From: Demequina activiva
GTDB lineage: Bacteria > Actinomycetota > Actinomycetes > Actinomycetales > Demequinaceae
Direction: 5' to 3'
DNA: 64,000 nt
NCBI RefSeq assembly: GCF_016862815.1
Contig: NZ_BONR01000001.1
Coordinates: forward strand, 744,001-808,000
Shown here: piece by piece, positions 1-7,321 of the stretch
Position numbering within the stretch: the first letter of the stretch is position 1
How the letters are laid out: every line of letters begins with the position of its first letter
Made by a program: the position numbers and the translations under genes
Notes under the pieces: generated by a model
Seen by the model: only the letters and a program-made list of their open reading frames with translations
What the model was told of the DNA's origin: nothing
Databases searched by the model: none

Positions 1-55
1 AGAATTTGGCACCATTTTCATCGCCCAGGGCAGGAAATGAGGAAGGATCCTCCAC
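1..55 (+). repeat. Left arm of short inverted-repeat element
   Basis: First of four copies of the arm in the window. It reads inward: AGAATTTGGCACCATTTTC, then ATCGCCCA, a variable segment, and AATGAGGAAGGAT...CTCCAC. The outer 27 bp are identical in three of the four copies. The fourth, at 51620-51673, differs at its outermost bases. Confidence 0.75.
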
Positions 56-147
56 CCCACGCACAGCGCCGATGCGCGGGTCACCTCACGGTGGCCCTGC
101 CGTCGTCCGTTGAGCGAGGCGCGCATCGGCCGGGCGGCGTACGCAGC

Positions 148-203
148 GTGGAGATTCCTTCCTCACAAACGCCCTTGGGCGATGAAAATGGTGCCAAATT
201 CTG
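148..203 (-). repeat. Right arm of short inverted-repeat element
   Basis: Reverse-complement copy of the arm at 1-55. The outer 27 bp match exactly and the inner GAGGAAGGA..CTCCAC block is kept. The variable spacer differs, so the two arms are not a fresh duplication of each other. Confidence 0.75.
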
Positions 204-231
204 GAGAGGAGAGAGCGAAGGGGCGGCGGGG

Positions 232-1224
232 CTACCAGCCGGCGCGCTCGAGGGCCTCTGCTGCGACCACGAGCCGATCACGGACGCCGGCGTTGTCCAC
301 CACCGCATCGTCCAGGTCGAGCGTGCGAAGGATCCCGTCGAGTTCCGCCGTGCGCGCCCGGGCGAAGTCCTGCCAGTAGCCTTCCGGCTCGCGCGCCATC
401 AGCCGCTCCAGTCGCACGTCCTCCGGGGCGTCCACACGCACGATCGCGACCTCGGCTGGGCCCGCCTCGGGATCGGCGAAGGCGCGGGCGTAGCGATCGC
501 GATCGGTGGAGTCTTCGACCACGCGCGGGAGCACCATCAGACCGAATCCGCGAGCGCGATAGTTCGGCGCGATCGCCGCGAGGTTGTCGAACAGCAGCCC
601 CTGGTTGAAGCGATCGGTCTCGGGATGCGGCTCGGCCTGACACAGGAAGTCGGCGTCCACGTAGCCGCTGTGCGCGTCGCGCTCCGCCAACAGATCGTGC
701 ACCGCGGCGGCGATGGTGGTCTTCCCCGCCCCCATGGTGCCGTTGATCACCAGCACCCGGGTGGGCAGGGGACGCGCGAAGCAGCGCGAGTCCGGCTCGT
801 CCTTGTACTCGCCGTAGGGCGCCATGGGCGTCCACCCCAGTGACTGATACAGCGCGATGGCCTCGGGCTGCTCGGTGCCGGTCTCGAGGATCATGCGCGT
901 CGCGCCCGCGCGCCGGCACGCCTGCTCGGCCGCCCTCATCATCACCCGCGAGTGCCCGTGGCCCCGATGCCCGGGCTCGACCCACAGGCGCTTGAGCTCC
1001 ACGTCTCCCGGCAGCGTCTCAGGGTACGGCGACCAGCGGGCGACGATGCTCGCGACCGGCGATCCGTCCTCCGCGTAGCCCACCCACGACCCCACGAGAG
1101 TCGGAAACTCCGTCTCGAGCACCAGGTCGGGCTCGTCGTAGCGCAGGGCGAGGTCTCGCTCCTGGGCCTTCCACAGCCGATGCGCGTCGGGATCGTCCGG
1201 GCGCACCCGGCGAACGGTGATCAT
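232..1224 (-). CDS. GNAT acetyltransferase fused to a P-loop kinase-like domain
   Basis: This 330-residue protein has two domains. Residues 1-150 look like a GNAT N-acetyltransferase: the acetyl-CoA loop lies in VEPGHRGHGHSRVMM near residue 85, and ALYQSLGW is typical of motif B. Residues 157-330 start with a Walker A sequence GTMGAGKTT (162-170), followed by a shikimate/gluconate-kinase-like fold with VDADF and a late VDAPEDVRLERL segment. Both activities follow from family knowledge. Substrates cannot be read. The gene is convergent with nothing on its left and sits 9 bp downstream of the dGTPase gene, so it may be co-transcribed with it. ATG start at 1224. Confidence 0.8.
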   Translation of the reverse strand: MITVRRVRPDDPDAHRLWKAQERDLALRYDEPDLVLETEFPTLVGSWVGYAEDGSPVASIVARWSPYPETLPGDVELKRLWVEPGHRGHGHSRVMMRAAEQACRRAGATRMILETGTEQPEAIALYQSLGWTPMAPYGEYKDEPDSRCFARPLPTRVLVINGTMGAGKTTIAAAVHDLLAERDAHSGYVDADFLCQAEPHPETDRFNQGLLFDNLAAIAPNYRARGFGLMVLPRVVEDSTDRDRYARAFADPEAGPAEVAIVRVDAPEDVRLERLMAREPEGYWQDFARARTAELDGILRTLDLDDAVVDNAGVRDRLVVAAEALERAGW

Positions 1225-1233
1225 GGGCCGAGT

Positions 1234-2727
1234 CTAGAGACCCTGACCGGCGTCCCACAGACGCTCCGTGTAGCCCGTCAGCAGGGCGTCCAGGTGGATG
1301 GCCTGGGCGTCCGTGAGAGCGGCAACGTAGTCGATGACGCCGCGTCCCATCGCTCGCCGGCGCAGCTCCGTCTCGTCGACGTCCGGCAGCACCTGCGGCT
1401 GCTCGCGCAGCACGGTCAGGTAGTCCTCCGTCGCGAGGTCCACGAGGTCCAGCAGGCGTCGAGGCGCTCTCCGCACATCCTGCGGGTCGTCGAGCCACGC
1501 GATGCAGCCGTCCACCAGGCGCTCGACGAGGTTCGCCTGTCCCCGCTGGTAGACGGCCAGGTCCGGGCGGTCCAGGATGAATCGTTCGTGGAGGAACTTG
1601 AGCACCGCCACCTCGTGCCACGCGGTGGCGTCCAGCATCACGTGTCCGGAGCGATGCGCGGGCTCGCGGTGCAGCTCGATCGAGGACTGCAGGTGACGGA
1701 TCCACGCATCCGTGAAGCGCGCCAGTGCGCGATCCGCTCCGAGCGAGCCGTCGAACGGCACCGTCAGGAGCCCCTCCACCACCTCCTCGGTGACACGCGC
1801 CACCGCCTGGTCGAACGCATCGGCGTTCGCGATCCAGGGGTCGCGCTCCTCGAGCCGTCGCCACAGCAGCTCGAGCGAGTGCCCGGGTGCGCGGCTCACG
1901 CTGCGCAGCGTGGGCGTGTCCAGCGCGCGGAGGTCCGCGAGCTCGCGTCGCCACTCCCGGAACTCGCCGGCGATGGTGGCCTGGTTGAGCAGGCCCGCTC
2001 GGTAGAAGTCGTCCAGATCGTGGAGCGAGTAGGCGATGTCATCCGCGATGTCCATGACCGAGCACTCCAGCGTCTGCTGGCCCTCCGCGATGGCCGGGTA
2101 GGCGCTCATCGCCGCGAGCGCATCGTGCTCGTCGATCACGTACATCGAGAACTTGCGACTGGCGGCGCCGCGGCGGGAGCCGCCCTTGCCGCGGCGCCAT
2201 GGATACTTGAGCACCGCCGCGCGCACCGCGCTGGTGAGGTTGAGTCCCACGCCTGAGACGTCGTGCTCGTCGAGCCGTGTGAGGATCCGATACGTCTGCG
2301 CGTTGCCCTCGAAGCCCTCGGCCAGCCGGAAGCGATCCCGAGCCAGCCGGTCCAGCGCACGCTCCCCCAGGTGCCCGAACGGCGGGTGGCCCACATCGTG
2401 CGCGCTTGCCGCCGCCTGCACCACGACCGGGTCGCAGCCGCCGAGCTCCTCGACCAGTCGCCCCACCTCGCCGGTGTCGCGGTAGAGGTTCATGGCGATC
2501 GCGCGCGCCACGGCCGCGACCTTCACCGAGTGGGTGAGCCGATTGTGCACCGCGAGACCGGCACCGCTCTGGGAGATCACCTGCGTCACGGCGGACAGCC
2601 GCGAGAAGTACGGGGAGAAGCGGATGCGCTCGAGGTCCACCCGGTAGTCGGGGTGGCGCTCAGCCAGCTGGAACTCGTCGAGGTCCTCGTGCGCGCGTCG
2701 GAGGACGCGGGGATCTGCCACTGTCAT
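1234..2727 (-). CDS. dgt: dGTP triphosphohydrolase-like HD-domain protein
   Basis: A 497-residue HD-superfamily nucleotide hydrolase of the deoxyguanosinetriphosphate triphosphohydrolase type, expected to cleave dNTPs to nucleoside plus triphosphate. The metal-binding set is visible: RLTHS (His66), HDVGHPPFGH (His110-Asp111) and DIADDIAYS further on. The open frame runs far upstream, but I chose ATG 2727 because AGGA lies 8 nt before it and homologous sequence starts there. The ATG at 2736 would bury the ribosome site. The insertion WRRGKGGSRRGAASRKFSM is usual in actinobacterial members. Followed at 9 bp by the GNAT/kinase fusion on the same strand. Confidence 0.9.
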   Translation of the reverse strand: MTVADPRVLRRAHEDLDEFQLAERHPDYRVDLERIRFSPYFSRLSAVTQVISQSGAGLAVHNRLTHSVKVAAVARAIAMNLYRDTGEVGRLVEELGGCDPVVVQAAASAHDVGHPPFGHLGERALDRLARDRFRLAEGFEGNAQTYRILTRLDEHDVSGVGLNLTSAVRAAVLKYPWRRGKGGSRRGAASRKFSMYVIDEHDALAAMSAYPAIAEGQQTLECSVMDIADDIAYSLHDLDDFYRAGLLNQATIAGEFREWRRELADLRALDTPTLRSVSRAPGHSLELLWRRLEERDPWIANADAFDQAVARVTEEVVEGLLTVPFDGSLGADRALARFTDAWIRHLQSSIELHREPAHRSGHVMLDATAWHEVAVLKFLHERFILDRPDLAVYQRGQANLVERLVDGCIAWLDDPQDVRRAPRRLLDLVDLATEDYLTVLREQPQVLPDVDETELRRRAMGRGVIDYVAALTDAQAIHLDALLTGYTERLWDAGQGL

Positions 2728-2881
2728 GCACCCCATCCTGTCGCATGCGGCCGGTGAGGTCACCGGCGTGCGCGTCACTGCCAGGACGGATGCGGCGCGG
2801 CTCGCTACAGTGAGACCGACGATGGCACCGTCCACGGCCGATGCGCGCCTCGCCTCGGTCCACAGGTTGCGAGGAGCCGCC

Positions 2882-3133
2882 TTGAGCGACACAGTGCCCG
2901 GTGAGCCGATCGGCGTAGATTCGCGGCGACGCGAGCACCTCACGGCCCTCCGCGATGCCCTGCTCGCGGGCGGCCTGTTCTTTGTCCTGTCGACCCTGTG
3001 GGGTCGCACGTCCGTGGTCGAGCGCGCGGTGCTCGCGGTGCTGCTGACGCTGGCGAGCCTGGGGTTCGCGGAGCTCCGGGCTCGGCGGGCGCGGCGGGCC
3101 GCCCCCGGTGTCGCTGCGGACGGTGCGGTGTGA
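2882..3133 (+). CDS. Small two-helix membrane protein
   Basis: An 83-residue protein of unknown function. A charged N-terminus (SRRREHLTALRDAL) precedes two close hydrophobic stretches, LLAGGLFFVLSTLW and VLAVLLTLASLGF, ending in a basic ARRARRAA tail. I picked the TTG start at 2882 because GAGGAG lies 5 nt upstream. An ATG at 2822 would add 20 residues with no ribosome site. The stop overlaps the GTG of the next membrane gene (GTGA), so the two are probably translationally coupled. It resembles the small partners often found beside actinobacterial integral membrane proteins, but I cannot name a family. Confidence 0.55.
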   Translation: MSDTVPGEPIGVDSRRREHLTALRDALLAGGLFFVLSTLWGRTSVVERAVLAVLLTLASLGFAELRARRARRAAPGVAADGAV

Positions 3134-3393
3134 GCACGAGGCGGGCGCTGACCGCCTTCGCGCAGTGGTGGGTGGAGCCCGCGCCCCGCTGGTCGCTGGT
3201 GGTGGGCGCACCCCTGGTGGTGGTGCTGGTCTCGCTCGTGGCGTGGGATCTGGTGGGGGGCGACGGCACGCCCGCGTGGGTCCCGGCCGCGGCCAACGTC
3301 ATCGTGCTGTGGGGCCTGATCCCGGTGGTGGTGGGCGGATGGATCCACGCCTACGTGCGCACCTACCGTCGCGAGGGCCAGCAGGCCGGCTGA
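3130..3393 (+). CDS. Small two-TM membrane protein
   Basis: An 87-residue protein with two clear membrane helices (SLVVGAPLVVVLVSLVAW and VIVLWGLIPVVVGGWIHAYV) separated by a short GGDGTPAW loop, ending in a basic YRREGQQ tail. The GTG start overlaps the stop of the preceding gene by 4 nt, which supports a two-gene unit. No catalytic motif is visible. The function is unknown. Confidence 0.6.
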   Translation: MSTRRALTAFAQWWVEPAPRWSLVVGAPLVVVLVSLVAWDLVGGDGTPAWVPAAANVIVLWGLIPVVVGGWIHAYVRTYRREGQQAG

Positions 3394-3479
3394 GCGCTCA
3401 TGCTCCAGGGCGGAATGGCGGCGCCCGCGACAGCGTTGGGCTGGCAGAATGGTTGAGGTTTCAACGTAGGGAGTAGCAC

Positions 3480-4577
3480 ATGCAGAACATCGGCTTCCTG
3501 AGCTTCGGATGGTGGTCGGGCGCACCCGGCTCGATGGTGCGCACCCCAGCGGACCTGATGCACGACACGATCGCCCTGGCCGAGGCCGCCGAGGACGCAG
3601 GAATGGACGGCGCCTGGATCCGCATCCACCACTACGAGCAGAACACCTCGTCGCCCTTCCCCCTCCTGGCCGCCATGGGCGCCCGCACCGAGCGCGTCGA
3701 GCTCGGCACAGGCGTCATCAACATGCGCTACGAGAACCCCCTGTACATGGCGGAGGCCGCCGGCACGGCGGACCTCATCTCCGGCGGGCGGCTGCAGCTG
3801 GGCGTGAGCCGCGGCTCACCCGAGCCCGCCGCGGACGGCCCCGGCACCTTCGGCTACCCGCTACCGGTGGGCACGCTTCCCGTCGAGGATGCCGCTCAGC
3901 GCATCGCGCAGTTCCGGCACGCGATCTCCGGCGCAGGCATCGCCGAGCCGGGCGCGAACGCCCACGTGAGGCCGGGACAGAAGCTGCCCATCACGCCGCA
4001 GTCGCCCGGGCTGTCGGAGCGCATCTGGTACGGCGCCGGAGGCGAGGAGTCCGCCCGCAAGGTGGGCGAGCTGGGCATGAACCTCATGTCCTCGACCTTG
4101 GTCGAGGGCGGCTCTGGCGAGCCGCTGGGCGTCATCCAGTCGCGCCAGATCGCGGCCTTCCGAGAGGCGTGGGAGCAGGCCGGACACGGCGGCGTGCCAC
4201 GCGTCTCGATCTCACGCTCGATCATGCCCATCATCGATGACGAGACCGCCGCCTACTTCGGCGGCATGCTCGAGCGTGACCGCATGGGCGCCAACCGCGA
4301 CCAGGTGGGCAGCATCGACAACTTCATCGCGACGTTCGGCAAGACCTACGTGGGCGACATGGACAAGCTCGAGGCGGAGCTGCGCGAGGACGAGGCCGTG
4401 CAGACGGCCGACACCGTGCTGGTCACCATCCCCAACCAGCTGGGCGCGGACTTCAACCACCGCACCTTCTTCGCCCTCGCGGAGCTGCGCGATCGCCTCA
4501 GCGGCGAGCACACCGGCCCGTCCCCCGCAACGGCGCTGCAGGCACGCTCCGACCAGGGTCAGCGCGTCACGGCGTAG
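3480..4577 (+). CDS. LLM-class flavin-dependent oxidoreductase
   Basis: A 365-residue luciferase-like monooxygenase fold protein, expected to use reduced FMN or F420. The N-terminal strand MQNIGFLSFGWW, the GAWIRIHHYEQ and LGTGVINMRYENPLYMAEAAGTADLISGGRLQLGVSRG region are typical of the family. The ATG at 3480 follows GGGAGT with good spacing. The last few codons (RVTA-stop) lie inside a 70-bp segment duplicated from the 3' end of the RibD-fold gene at 6022-6585. This suggests the two genes once abutted convergently before a cassette was inserted. The substrate cannot be predicted. Confidence 0.88.
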   Translation: MQNIGFLSFGWWSGAPGSMVRTPADLMHDTIALAEAAEDAGMDGAWIRIHHYEQNTSSPFPLLAAMGARTERVELGTGVINMRYENPLYMAEAAGTADLISGGRLQLGVSRGSPEPAADGPGTFGYPLPVGTLPVEDAAQRIAQFRHAISGAGIAEPGANAHVRPGQKLPITPQSPGLSERIWYGAGGEESARKVGELGMNLMSSTLVEGGSGEPLGVIQSRQIAAFREAWEQAGHGGVPRVSISRSIMPIIDDETAAYFGGMLERDRMGANRDQVGSIDNFIATFGKTYVGDMDKLEAELREDEAVQTADTVLVTIPNQLGADFNHRTFFALAELRDRLSGEHTGPSPATALQARSDQGQRVTA

Positions 4578-4640
4578 CGCAGGAACACCGTCCCGGACTC
4601 GAACACGCAAGTCTCGACCAGGTCGAGGTCCTCCACCGAC
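4567..4640 (-). pseudogene. Duplicated 3'-end fragment of the 6022-6585 gene
   Basis: About 70 bp here (from tagcgcaggaacaccgtccc onward) match 6032-6104, the last codons of the RibD-fold gene, in the same orientation and with few mismatches. It covers the LLM gene stop codon and then decays. It forms a direct repeat bracketing the lipoprotein/metalloprotease cassette (about 4640-6020). The layout resembles the gene-3'-end duplications left by integrating elements, although no integrase is present. Confidence 0.75.
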
Positions 4641-4709
4641 CCTCCGCACGCCGAGGAGCGTGCGTCGCGCAACGAGCGAGCCGGGCGTGGCGCTGGCCTG
4701 CGAGCATGA

Positions 4710-5282
4710 TCAGCGTGCAGCCTCCAGCGCAGCCTCGATTTCAGCGTGGGTCACCCTCTCTGGGATGCCCCGCGAGTCCGGATCCAGCCGCAAGTAGCCC
4801 GCGCCACCCGTCGCCTGGAAGTACCCCGAGACCCACCCGACAGGCACGAACTCTGCACGTGAGCCGAGGTCACTCTCGACCGGCTGGAGAAACAAGAGAA
4901 ACTCGTGCGGGAGACTGAGTAGGGGCTTTCGGCTGCTGGGCTGACTTGCCTGCTCGGCTACCGAGATGTCGGACGCGACCGCGAGCCTCTCTCCGGCCCT
5001 CACGTCGCCCCCCAGAACCTCGATGACCTCCATGTCTATGACAAATGCCCCCCAGTCATCTCTGACGTAATCGTCCGGGCCCGTCGCGCGCGCGACCACA
5101 ACGACTTCCGCGTCGACTGCCAACTGCTCCACGCTCGAATAGTCTTGAGCGCGCTCGGCTAGCGGCAGATCGTTCAGCACAACGGCCTCGACATCGCCAC
5201 CCGAACTGCAAGCACCCATCACGAGAGCGACTACAGCGACCGTGAGGAGTCTCGCCACACGCCCGTCTGAACCGGCCCGCAT
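4710..5282 (-). CDS. Secreted lipoprotein of unknown function
   Basis: A 190-residue protein with a basic N-terminus, a hydrophobic stretch and a lipobox VMGAC (Cys25), so it should be anchored to the outer face of the membrane. The mature part is acidic and soluble (VVARATGPDD, VIDMEVIEVLGGDVRAGERL, FVPVGWVSGYF). The fold looks like a small beta-rich domain, which I do not recognise. The ATG follows the stop of the protease gene by one base (TGAcATG), so the two are translationally coupled. It may be an inhibitor, chaperone or anchor for the protease, which is inference from context only. GC is visibly lower than in the neighbours. Confidence 0.7.
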   Translation of the reverse strand: MRAGSDGRVARLLTVAVVALVMGACSSGGDVEAVVLNDLPLAERAQDYSSVEQLAVDAEVVVVARATGPDDYVRDDWGAFVIDMEVIEVLGGDVRAGERLAVASDISVAEQASQPSSRKPLLSLPHEFLLFLQPVESDLGSRAEFVPVGWVSGYFQATGGAGYLRLDPDSRGIPERVTHAEIEAALEAAR

Positions 5283-5283
5283 G

Positions 5284-5880
5284 TCAGTACCGTGCCTTGA
5301 TAGCGTTAATGTCTATACCGGACGGATGGAATCGAGCGCAGTTTCCGCTGTACTTGGCGGTAGATGGGTACATGATCGACAGGTAGTCCGTTCCTCCGCC
5401 GGGGCACACCGATACGGTCGAGTTGTGATCGAGACCCAGGGCGTGACCAAACTCGTGGGTTGCCGTACCGGCACGGCGAGACGAACTGGTCGAGCTGTAC
5501 TTCGTGTTGACGACCAACTGAAGCGCCCCCCGCGCCCAATGGCCGCCACTGCAATTACTGGGAATGTACGTCACGTCGCCGCGTGCGGAGACGATGCCCG
5601 TCCAGCCGTAGTTGACCATCTGGGTGTCGTAGACGGAAATGTCATGGGTCGACGATGTCGTCTTGACCAAAGTGACGTCGTTCTGCGGCTCGTTCCATCG
5701 TCCCGCAGCCGCCACGATATCGGTGGTGGGCGAGTTGTTGAGGACGATGCGGTATGTCGGGGAGGTGGTCCCCCAGTGACAACTCAGGTACTCGTACGCT
5801 GACGCTGAGCCAGCGAGCATCACGGAAGCCACGAGCGCAAGCACCGTTGCCCCCGCTCCTATGCGCCAACTTCGAGCCAT
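5284..5880 (-). CDS. Secreted matrixin-like zinc metalloprotease
   Basis: A 198-residue exported metzincin. A Sec signal peptide (ATVLALVASVMLAGSASA) is followed by a small catalytic domain. It carries the extended zinc motif HEFGHALGLDH (residues 142-152) and a Met-turn SIMYP (168-172), the signature of matrixins. Cysteines at 34, 110, 159 and 181 could form disulfides. No propeptide cysteine switch is evident, so control may depend on the coupled lipoprotein downstream. The base composition is less GC-rich and a direct repeat brackets the pair, both consistent with acquisition by transfer. The substrate is unknown. Confidence 0.85.
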   Translation of the reverse strand: MARSWRIGAGATVLALVASVMLAGSASAYEYLSCHWGTTSPTYRIVLNNSPTTDIVAAAGRWNEPQNDVTLVKTTSSTHDISVYDTQMVNYGWTGIVSARGDVTYIPSNCSGGHWARGALQLVVNTKYSSTSSSRRAGTATHEFGHALGLDHNSTVSVCPGGGTDYLSIMYPSTAKYSGNCARFHPSGIDINAIKARY

Positions 5881-5909
5881 GGCTCCCCCCTCCGGACCGC
5901 CTGGTTCAG

Positions 5910-5937
5910 AACCTAGCCCCCGAGCACGAGGCTACAA
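5910..5937 (-). promoter_or_regulatory. Possible sigma-70-type promoter of the protease/lipoprotein pair
   Basis: On the minus strand TTGTAG, a 16-bp spacer and TAGGTT precede the protease ATG by about 30 bp, with GGAGGGGGGAG as ribosome site in between. The match to -35/-10 consensus is moderate. Confidence 0.35.
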
Positions 5938-6021
5938 GCACCAATTCTCACGTGGGCCGGAAGCTGCTGACGCCCCGCATAGCAAGCGTGCGCGATGGCA
6001 GCACGGGTCGTCGTGGGTGGA

Positions 6022-6585
6022 TCACCTCGCCACGCGGTAGCGCAGGAACACCGTCCCGGACGCGAACACGCGACTCTCGACCAGGTCGAGGTCCTCGCGG
6101 CGCCCACCGTGCGGAAAGAACGGTGTACCCCCTCCCACCAGGAACGGGTCGATGAACACCTGGTACTCGTCGATCAGTCCCAGCGACGCCGCCTGGTGGG
6201 CGAGGTCCGCCCCGCCTACGGCGATCTCGCCATCACCAGGCTCGGCTCGCAGGCGCTCGATCTCCTCGGCGAGACCGCCCGTGGCCAGGCGCGCTGGTTC
6301 CTCCACCTCGGAGAGCGTGCGCGAGAACACCACCTTGGGCAGAGGGTTCCACAGCGCAGCCCACTCCCGCTCCGCCTCTCCGAACGACGCGGCCTGCTCG
6401 GGGTCCTCCCAGTACAGCATCGTCTCGTACAGGCGCCGCCCCAGCAGATGCACCTCCACCGGTCGCACTCTCTCGATGTGGAACGCGAACACCTCGGGCG
6501 ACGGCGCCGACCAGTCGAAGCTGCCGTCGCCGTCCATGACGTAGCCGTCGACGGTCATGCCCATCGAGAATGTGACACGGCGCAT
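6022..6585 (-). CDS. RibD C-terminal/dihydrofolate reductase-fold protein
   Basis: A 187-residue protein of the RibD_C (DHFR-like) family common in actinobacteria. The family strand MGMTVDGYVMDGDGSFDW opens the fold, GRRLYETM and GEIAVGGADLAHQ follow, and DEYQVFIDPFLVGGGTPFF closes the NADPH-binding sheet. I chose ATG 6585 because AGGAGG lies 6 nt upstream. The longer open frame upstream reads through an intergenic region shared with the divergent homologue at 6665. Its 3' end is duplicated at 4567-4640. The exact reaction is unknown for this subfamily. Confidence 0.85.
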   Translation of the reverse strand: MRRVTFSMGMTVDGYVMDGDGSFDWSAPSPEVFAFHIERVRPVEVHLLGRRLYETMLYWEDPEQAASFGEAEREWAALWNPLPKVVFSRTLSEVEEPARLATGGLAEEIERLRAEPGDGEIAVGGADLAHQAASLGLIDEYQVFIDPFLVGGGTPFFPHGGRREDLDLVESRVFASGTVFLRYRVAR

Positions 6586-6664
6586 CCGGTGCCTCCTCTG
6601 TCTCAGACCCGATGCTACGGCGACCAGGCGTGCCATGCTGGGTCCCAGACTGAAGGAGCAGGCC

Positions 6665-7321
6665 ATGACCCGAGTCCGCGTGGACCTCAACATCTCCCTC
6701 GACGGCTTCGCGACCACCGAGGACGGTACACCCGAGAATCCGTTCGGGGAGGACTGGGCACGGTTGACCGCCGACTATGTGGCGACCCGCACGTTCCACG
6801 AGCGCGTGCTGCACGACACCAGCGGAGCCGGCACCACGGGCGTGGATGACAACTACGCCGCGCGCTACTTCGAGGGCGTCACCGCGGAGATCATGGGCGC
6901 CGGGATGTTCGGGCTCCACCTGTACGGCGACGATCCCGACTGGCGCGGGTGGTGGGGCGACGCGCCTCCGTTCGGCTACCCCGTGTACGTCCTCACGCAT
7001 CGGCCCCGGCCCTCGCTGGAGTTCGACAACGGCACGCGCTTCGAGTTTCTCGAGGCGTCGCCCGCGGAGGGTCTGGCGCTGGCGCGAGAGGCGGCCGCGG
7101 GGGGCGACGTGCGCATCGGCGGCGGCGCCACCACCGTGCGCGACTTCCTGCGCGCCGGGCTCGTCGACGACCTCCACGTCGCCATCGTGCCCATCCTGCT
7201 GGGCCGTGGCATCCGGCTGTGGGACGATCTGCGCGGCTTCGAGGCCGGCCGGCGGGTCACGTCGGAATCCGCCCCCAGCGGCGTCACGCACGTGAGCTTC
7301 GAGCGCGAAAGCGACCGCTAG
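6665..7321 (+). CDS. RibD C-terminal/dihydrofolate reductase-fold protein
   Basis: A 218-residue paralogue of the divergent gene at 6022-6585. It has ISLDGFATTEDG at the N-terminus, the long acidic FGEDWARLTADYVATRTFHERVLHDTSGAGTTGVDDNYAARYF insert region seen in the YwjB/YyaP-type branch, GGDVRIGGGATTVRDFLRAGLVDDLHVAIVPILLGRGIRLWDDL, and a C-terminal beta strand. ATG 6665 is preceded by a GGAGCAGGCC ribosome site. It is divergent from its paralogue with an 80-bp spacer, and its stop overlaps the converging ASCH gene by 4 bp. Probably an NADPH-dependent reductase of unknown substrate. Confidence 0.85.
   Translation: MTRVRVDLNISLDGFATTEDGTPENPFGEDWARLTADYVATRTFHERVLHDTSGAGTTGVDDNYAARYFEGVTAEIMGAGMFGLHLYGDDPDWRGWWGDAPPFGYPVYVLTHRPRPSLEFDNGTRFEFLEASPAEGLALAREAAAGGDVRIGGGATTVRDFLRAGLVDDLHVAIVPILLGRGIRLWDDLRGFEAGRRVTSESAPSGVTHVSFERESDR

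Larger units (their letters stand above)
1..203. mobile_element. Short gene-less inverted-repeat element (MITE-like)
   Basis: Two inward-facing copies of a roughly 55-bp arm (1-55 and 148-203) enclose only 92 bp with no credible gene. Both arms begin AGAATTTGGCACCATTTTC, continue with ATCGCCCA, and after a variable stretch of about ten bases end in a TGAGGAAGGA...CTCCAC block. The same arms flank a nuclease-like gene at 50548-51673, so this looks like an internally deleted, non-autonomous derivative. The core holds GCCGATGC (68-75) and GCATCGGC (123-130) as an inverted pair. The left edge coincides with the window edge, so a target duplication cannot be tested. Mobility is inferred. A large hairpin acting as a terminator is the alternative. 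Confidence 0.6.

Noticed and set aside
37-843. Long open frame opposite the GNAT/kinase gene
   Set aside because: Antisense shadow of a GC-rich gene: Arg/His-rich composition without domains, and the real gene on the other strand has clear motifs.
952-2256. 434-codon open frame on the plus strand
   Set aside because: It lies wholly opposite the dGTPase and GNAT genes and shows the amino-acid bias of an antisense frame.
2728-3525. N-terminal extension of the dGTPase frame
   Set aside because: Overlaps two small membrane genes and the LLM start on the other strand; homology and the ribosome site begin at 2727.
4640-6020. Prophage or classical genomic island
   Set aside because: No integrase, phage structural gene or tRNA target; only a two-gene cassette with a short direct repeat.
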